Positions 24,921 through 29,285 of a stretch of 29,285 bases of DNA are shown here, one piece after another. Below the pieces are notes generated by a model. That model had not been told where the DNA came from. It saw only the letters and a list, made by a program, of their open reading frames with translations, and made no database searches. The position numbers were made by a program, and so were the translations under genes. Location: positions 1 through 29,285 of the forward strand of contig JAHYJF010000009.1 in assembly GCA_019428955.1 (NCBI GenBank). Reading direction: 5' to 3'. Source of the stretch: Burkholderiaceae bacterium. Lineage in GTDB: Bacteria > Pseudomonadota > Gammaproteobacteria > Burkholderiales > Burkholderiaceae_E. Each line of letters opens with the position of its first letter. The stretch's first letter is position 1.

Positions 24921-26243
24921 CTAATTCGAACCGAGTCGGTACTCGACGTAGGCTTCGTCGCGCAGTTCTCTGAGCCAGGCATCGGTGGCGCTTTCAATGC
25001 GCCTGGCCCGCAGCACCTGGCGCGCCGCCTGGCGTTGGCGCTCCGGCGAGGCTACGTCCTGGCGCCGTTCGAGCACCTGGATCAGGTGGATTCCGAACGG
25101 GGTGATCACCGGACCGCTCAGCTGGCCGGGCCGGAGAGCATTCATGGCACGCTCGAATTCGGGAACGGCGTCACCGGGGTAGATCCAGCCGAGATCACCA
25201 CCCGCGGCAGCGCTGCCATCGGCTGAATACTGGCGCGCGAGAGCGGCGAAATCTTCCTTGCCGGTGTCCAGGCGGGCCTTGATATCGGCCACCCGGCGCT
25301 CCACTTCCGCCTCGGAAAGCGTTGCCGACGGCCTGATCAGGATGTGCCGAACCTTGGTCTGCATGATCGGAGTGCTGGCGGGGGCCGCCCCGCCGCGCTT
25401 GTCGATCAGCTTCAGGATATGGAAGCCTGCGGGACTGCGCAGCAACGGCGAATACTGGCCGGGCTTGAGCGGCGTGACCACCACCGCGAACATTTCCGGC
25501 AATTCGTCCGCCCGGCGCCAACCCATGTCACCGGTGCTGTTGTCAGGATATTGCATGCGCAGGGTCTCGAAGTCCGCCCCACCCTGCAATTGGCGTTCCA
25601 GTTCCTGGGCCCGCTGTCCCTGCAGGTCGATCTCCTGCCTGCTGGCCTTGTCGGACACCCGCAGCAGGATCTGCGCCAGCAGGTACTCCGGGGGCGTGAC
25701 CCCGGTGGCGTCGTGTCCGGCGAGATAGGCGTCGATGTCGGCCTCGCTCACCTGCACCTTCGAATCGACTTCGCGCTCGCGCAGCATCACCCTGACGATT
25801 TCGGTCCTGACTTGTTCGCGGAACGAATCGTACTTGTCGCCCTGGGCCTCGATCCGGGCCCGCAGTCCTTCAGGCGACAGCCGGTTTTCCCTGGCAACGC
25901 CGGCGATGGCTAGCGCGAGCTGGCCATCGTCAACCCGGATCCCAAGCTCCGCGGCCTTCTGCTCCTGGACGCGCTCGATGATCAGGCGCTCGAGCACCTG
26001 CTTCTCGAGCACGTCGGCGGGCGGAAGCTGGACAGGAGCGGAGCCTACTTGCCGAGTGACCATTTCCACCCGCTTCGCCAGCTGGCTCGCCGTTATGACC
26101 TGGTTGTTGACAACCGCAACCACCCGGTCGATGCCAACCACCTGTTTCTGTTGCGCCAAGGCCGGGGCGCCATGCGCACCCAACCATGCACCGACCACGA
26201 TCTGGCCGATGGCGGCCGCAAGCAAACTGGTCTTCACGTTCAT
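24921..26243 (-). CDS. surA: Periplasmic chaperone / peptidyl-prolyl isomerase SurA
   Basis: 440-aa periplasmic chaperone for outer-membrane proteins, including LptD. The signal peptide covers residues 1-30 (cleavage after PALA, before QQKQ). The SurA N-terminal domain starts at VVGIDRVVAVVNNQVIT (36-51). Two parvulin domains follow, about 184-283 (LLAQILLRV to FHILKLIDK) and about 296-394 (VRHILIRPS to GIHLIQVLE), then the C-terminal helix. The ATG at 26243 overlaps the lptD stop as ATGA (26240-26243), so the two are coupled. The Q/LGWIYPGDAVPEF and GDMGWRRADELPEMF stretches are parvulin active-site signatures. Confidence 0.96.
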   Translation of the reverse strand: MNVKTSLLAAAIGQIVVGAWLGAHGAPALAQQKQVVGIDRVVAVVNNQVITASQLAKRVEMVTRQVGSAPVQLPPADVLEKQVLERLIIERVQEQKAAELGIRVDDGQLALAIAGVARENRLSPEGLRARIEAQGDKYDSFREQVRTEIVRVMLREREVDSKVQVSEADIDAYLAGHDATGVTPPEYLLAQILLRVSDKASRQEIDLQGQRAQELERQLQGGADFETLRMQYPDNSTGDMGWRRADELPEMFAVVVTPLKPGQYSPLLRSPAGFHILKLIDKRGGAAPASTPIMQTKVRHILIRPSATLSEAEVERRVADIKARLDTGKEDFAALARQYSADGSAAAGGDLGWIYPGDAVPEFERAMNALRPGQLSGPVITPFGIHLIQVLERRQDVASPERQRQAARQVLRARRIESATDAWLRELRDEAYVEYRLGSN

Positions 26244-28681
26244 TCGTATCCGTAATAGCGGCTGGGCGCTTCAAGCCGGTCGGTGGGCAACTGATAGCCG
26301 GGAATATTCCGGCGCAATATATCAAACGGATCGGAACCGATCCGGGCAACACCCCTCAGCTCCAGTTGAATGAAGAAAGCCGATGTGGTCGTCTGCTCGG
26401 CGGTGACGAAACGCTGGACGACAAACCTGGTCGCCCAGCAACATGCATGGTACTCGACCCCGAGCACGCTCTCGACCACGCCCGCGCGCGCCGGCACCAA
26501 CTGCGAATTGGCGACATCGATACGCTGGTCGAGCCACGAGTAGCTGACCCTGCCCATCGTACGCCAGGCCGGCGACAGCGGCCATTGCCAGGACACGTCG
26601 AACTGGCCGATTTCGCTGCGCAGGAAGTGCACCCCGGCATTGAACACGCGCTGCTCGCCGGGCGAAAAGCGCCAGTTCACGCTCAGGCGCTGGAGCTGCG
26701 AATTGCCCAGGCTGTATTGAAGCTCGCCATCGATGCTCGTCCGGGCACCGAGCCGGCCAGCAGCCCCGAACAGCAGGTCGGAACGCGCGTCGGTGCGCAG
26801 CGGCACTCCTGGAATCGACACCAACTGGTCGGAGAAGTAGAACCGCTGACCGATCGCCAGGCGCAGAGCCTCGCTCCCCGATGCCGGATCGATCATGCGC
26901 GAGACCATGGATGCGGTCAGCTGGTTGGCGTCGGCAACCCGGTCGCCGCCCACGAAACCGTTGGGAGTGAAAAGCTCCGCCAGATTGAAGTCCGCGGCCC
27001 CGGTGTCGAACACCGGTATATCGGACTGGTCACGATACGGGGTGCGCACGTAGTAGAGCCGCGGCTCCATCGTCTGCCTGAAGGTGCGGCCCAGGTATTG
27101 GGCGTCGCGCTCGAACACCAGGCCGCTGTCGATCGAAAAAGTCGGCACGACAACTTGCGTTGTCCTCTGCCCCTGGGAGTCGTTATCGTTGATCCAGTAG
27201 GCGCCCAGATGCAGCCCTACCCGCGGGACCAGGAAACCTGCGGGACGCCTGACCGGATAGCTCAGTCCAGGATTGGCGATCACCCGCAGGCCTTCGGTGG
27301 CACCGGCGAGCGGCCGCGTGAACCACGTCGCGTCGTAGAGCCCGTCGATCTCGAAGCCCTCGAGGTCGTGGCGCTGGTGCCGAAGGTGGAACTGTGGAAC
27401 CCGGTCGTAGGGCGGTGCCGCGGCCGCATCGAGGATGTTCTGCCAACTACTCGAACGCACCAGGAGCGACCAGTCACCGTGACGGCGCGCGAGGTAGAAA
27501 TCGCGCGGCAGGTTGCGTTCCGAACTGATCAGAATCGAACTCGAATAGTCGATGAAGTAGCGATCGTCGGAGACGCCCTTGACCAGCCAGCCGCCGGTCC
27601 AGCCCTTGAAATCCGTGATGGTGTGCTTGCTGTTGAAGAAGTAGCGCGACTTACCGGTGCTCGTGTCGTTGGGAGTGGCATCCAGGCGCGCTTCGCCGAA
27701 ATATGACTGACCAAGGTAACGGTAATGGGTGCCCAGCTGCAGCCCGCGGTGCGCCAGCAAGCCCGGATAGAAGGTGACGTCATGGTTGGGCGCGATGTTC
27801 CAGTAATAGGGCACGACGAATTCAAGGCCGCTCCGGCTCGACAGCGAAAAGGACGGCGGCAGCAACCCGCTGCGGCGCTGGTCGCCGATCGGAAACTCGA
27901 AGTACGGCGTGGCGAGAATCGGGATTCCCTTGAAATACAGCCGCGCCGAACGGCCCTTGCCCTCACCGGCCTGCTCATCGACGCTCAGCGTGCCGGCCTT
28001 GAGGATCCAGTCCGGATCATCACCCTGGCAGGTTGTGTAGGTGGCGTTGCTCAGGCGCATCCGCTGCGGCCCCAGGAATTCGATCTGATCCGCCCCTCCT
28101 CTGCCCTGGACGCGGGTCAGTTCGTAGGTCGGGGTGACAAAGACGCCTTCGTTGGTATCGAGCCGCAGGCGTAATTCCGGGCCGCTGAACACGCTTCCCT
28201 GGCGAGCTACCCGAACCTGTCCGGAGGCGACGAGCTCTTCGTTGGTTTCGCGGTAGGTCATCAGTTCGGCGCTTACCACGGTGCCACCCTTGCGCAGCTG
28301 GGCATGTCCGCTCAGCACCATCTCCTCGCCCAGACGTCCGCTCATCCGGTCGGCACTGACGTAGATCGGCAGCTGTTCGCCCGGTCGCGGTCCGCTCTCG
28401 CTGAGCGCCGGGTCGAGCCGCAGCCTGAGCTCAGCGTCGGCATTCGGCTGGGCGGCGGCACCGGTGTCGCTCCGGCCTTGCAGCCCCGCGCCAGGGACGG
28501 GGGCAGGCTCGCTCAAGAGCTCGGCAGCGGGAACCCGGATGGTCGGCGTCCCCGCTGGCAACGGGCAGTACCAGGGCTGGGAGGCGGAGCGTAACGACTG
28601 GGCCAGCGCGTCACTGGCGCCGATACCGATCAGCGCCGCGGCGAGCGCAAGCGCGAGGCCGCTCAGGGCGCGCAAGTACAT
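26240..28681 (-). CDS. lptD: LPS assembly outer-membrane protein LptD
   Basis: 813-aa outer-membrane barrel that, with LptE, inserts LPS into the outer leaflet. From ATG 28681 there is a signal peptide (MYLRALSGLALALAAALIG, cleavage after ALA near residue 28). The N-terminal OstA/jellyroll domain spans about 90-230 (YVSADRMSG, VLSGHAQLRKGG, ELMTYRETNEELVASGQV). The barrel follows to the end. The four cysteines needed for the two interdomain disulfides are all present: C39, C218, C747 and C748. The ORF is open upstream as far as 28837, but the signal peptide fixes the start at 28681, although no strong Shine-Dalgarno is visible. lptD-surA-rsmA form one operon, divergent from amgK. Confidence 0.96.
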   Translation of the reverse strand: MYLRALSGLALALAAALIGIGASDALAQSLRSASQPWYCPLPAGTPTIRVPAAELLSEPAPVPGAGLQGRSDTGAAAQPNADAELRLRLDPALSESGPRPGEQLPIYVSADRMSGRLGEEMVLSGHAQLRKGGTVVSAELMTYRETNEELVASGQVRVARQGSVFSGPELRLRLDTNEGVFVTPTYELTRVQGRGGADQIEFLGPQRMRLSNATYTTCQGDDPDWILKAGTLSVDEQAGEGKGRSARLYFKGIPILATPYFEFPIGDQRRSGLLPPSFSLSSRSGLEFVVPYYWNIAPNHDVTFYPGLLAHRGLQLGTHYRYLGQSYFGEARLDATPNDTSTGKSRYFFNSKHTITDFKGWTGGWLVKGVSDDRYFIDYSSSILISSERNLPRDFYLARRHGDWSLLVRSSSWQNILDAAAAPPYDRVPQFHLRHQRHDLEGFEIDGLYDATWFTRPLAGATEGLRVIANPGLSYPVRRPAGFLVPRVGLHLGAYWINDNDSQGQRTTQVVVPTFSIDSGLVFERDAQYLGRTFRQTMEPRLYYVRTPYRDQSDIPVFDTGAADFNLAELFTPNGFVGGDRVADANQLTASMVSRMIDPASGSEALRLAIGQRFYFSDQLVSIPGVPLRTDARSDLLFGAAGRLGARTSIDGELQYSLGNSQLQRLSVNWRFSPGEQRVFNAGVHFLRSEIGQFDVSWQWPLSPAWRTMGRVSYSWLDQRIDVANSQLVPARAGVVESVLGVEYHACCWATRFVVQRFVTAEQTTTSAFFIQLELRGVARIGSDPFDILRRNIPGYQLPTDRLEAPSRYYGYE

Positions 28682-28778
28682 ACCGAACTGCAGGGCAGTC
28701 CGCGCGCAGGTCGGCGGTCGCCGGGGCGACGAGTCCTGTTGGTCATGGGCTCGCACAGGGTGGTAGGAAACGTCGACT

Positions 28779-28784
28779 ATTATA
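28779..28784 (-). promoter_or_regulatory. Candidate -10 for lptD in the lptD/amgK intergenic region
   Basis: A perfect TATAAT reads on the minus strand at 28784-28779, about 100 bp upstream of the lptD ATG. The -35 position (28807-28802) is CGATGC, a poor match. On the plus strand the same AT-rich spot offers TATTAT (28778-28783) for amgK, also without a good -35. The 141-bp gap holds nothing else I recognise. Confidence 0.4.
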
Positions 28785-28822
28785 CGAACGACTCGCGCCG
28801 GGCATCGCACAAAACGCTTCCC

Positions 28823-29285
28823 ATGACCAAAGACCAACGACTCGACGAACTCCAGGGCTGGCTGCGAACCATGCCCGCCGGCTACGGCCTGCGGACCGAG
28901 TCACTGCGAGTGGCGTCGGACGACGCCAGTTTCCGGCGCTACTTCCGCCTCGACGCCGCCGGCACGACCATGATCGCGATGGACGCGCCGCCACCGCAGG
29001 AAGATTGCCGGGCGTTCGTGCATGCCGCCCAGGTGCTGGGGCAAGCCGGGCTGAGCGTGCCGACGGTGCACGAGGCCGACCTCGCGCGCGGCTTCCTGCT
29101 GCTGCGCGACCTGGGGACGCGCACCTACCTCGATGAACTCAGCGCTGCGACCGCGCCCCGGCTCTACGGCGACGCGCTCACCGCCCTCACGCGCCTGCAG
29201 CAGGCCAGCCGCGGCGGCGTCTTCCCGGACTACAATCGCGTCCTGCTCGAACGCGAGTTGATGCTCTTCCCGCGCTGGTACATCG
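28823..29285 (+). CDS. amgK: N-acetylmuramate/N-acetylglucosamine kinase AmgK (aminoglycoside phosphotransferase fold), partial
   Basis: First 154 codons of a cytosolic sugar kinase that, with MurU, recycles peptidoglycan MurNAc to UDP-MurNAc. The N-terminal lobe is typical: ASDDASFRRYFRL (31-43), the ATP-lobe strand TTMIAMDAPPPQED (48-61), PTVHEADLARGFLLLRDLG and the segment FPDYNRVLLERELMLFPRWYI that precedes the catalytic domain (listed only as location). The Brenner-type catalytic HxDxxxxN motif lies beyond the right edge. The context opposite lptD-surA matches the amgK-murU locus of many beta- and gammaproteobacteria; murU would be expected next, outside the window. Confidence 0.88.
   Translation, partial: MTKDQRLDELQGWLRTMPAGYGLRTESLRVASDDASFRRYFRLDAAGTTMIAMDAPPPQEDCRAFVHAAQVLGQAGLSVPTVHEADLARGFLLLRDLGTRTYLDELSAATAPRLYGDALTALTRLQQASRGGVFPDYNRVLLERELMLFPRWYI

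Noticed and set aside
26186..27706. 506-codon plus-strand frame opposite lptD
   Set aside because: Antisense shadow of lptD with no domain or ribosome binding site.

Overview
The window looks like a chromosomal segment of a high-GC betaproteobacterium. Rhodocyclales or a close relative is my guess from gene order and protein flavour; I could not test this by search. Supporting signs are the core run miaB / phoH / ybeY / corC / lnt / glyQ / glyS / gmhB / plsC, a two-subunit glycyl-tRNA synthetase, groESL under a CIRCE element, and the envelope genes lptD-surA facing amgK. Almost everything is housekeeping. The accessory content is one outer-membrane/secretion-like gene pair and one decaying transporter.

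Layout. (1) 1-3285: a partial periplasmic PBP4 (dacB, minus strand) diverges from an SDR oxidoreductase and hemN; a universal stress protein lies convergent to hemN. (2) 3404-5659: groES-groEL behind overlapping sigma32-like and sigma70-like promoters and a perfect CIRCE operator, closed by a strong intrinsic terminator. (3) 5693-8156 (minus): a decayed EamA transporter, an alpha/beta hydrolase and a phosphoribosyltransferase in one tight operon. (4) 8222-9280: pyrF, then a CAU tRNA with its own promoter and terminator. (5) 9437-24107 (plus): a long run with small gaps and overlaps: small exported protein, miaB, a Slam-like TPR/beta-barrel protein, a FecR-domain protein with a TbpB-like C-terminus, phoH, ybeY, corC, lnt, glyQ, glyS, gmhB, plsC, a YgjP-type metalloprotein, gloA. 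(6) 24091-28681 (minus): lptD-surA-rsmA. (7) 28823 to the end: amgK, cut by the window edge.

How the genes work together. Much of the window serves the cell envelope: LptD inserts LPS, SurA is the chaperone for LptD and other barrels, GmhB makes heptose for the LPS core, PlsC and Lnt act on phospholipids and lipoproteins, and PBP4 and AmgK act on peptidoglycan and its recycling. A second theme is RNA and translation: MiaB, YbeY, RsmA, GlyQS and the tRNA.

The most interesting part is 11041-14525. A Slam-like outer-membrane translocon candidate and its probable cargo (a signal-peptide protein with FecR domain, Gly/Ser/Thr-rich linker and TbpB-like barrel) sit between miaB and phoH. The translocon reading frame is continuous with miaB, with no stop codon between them. 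Other oddities are an eamA pseudogene with two nonsense codons and a frameshift, an rsmA without any ATG/GTG/TTG start ahead of its conserved N-terminus, and a C9 tract at the fourth codon of corC.
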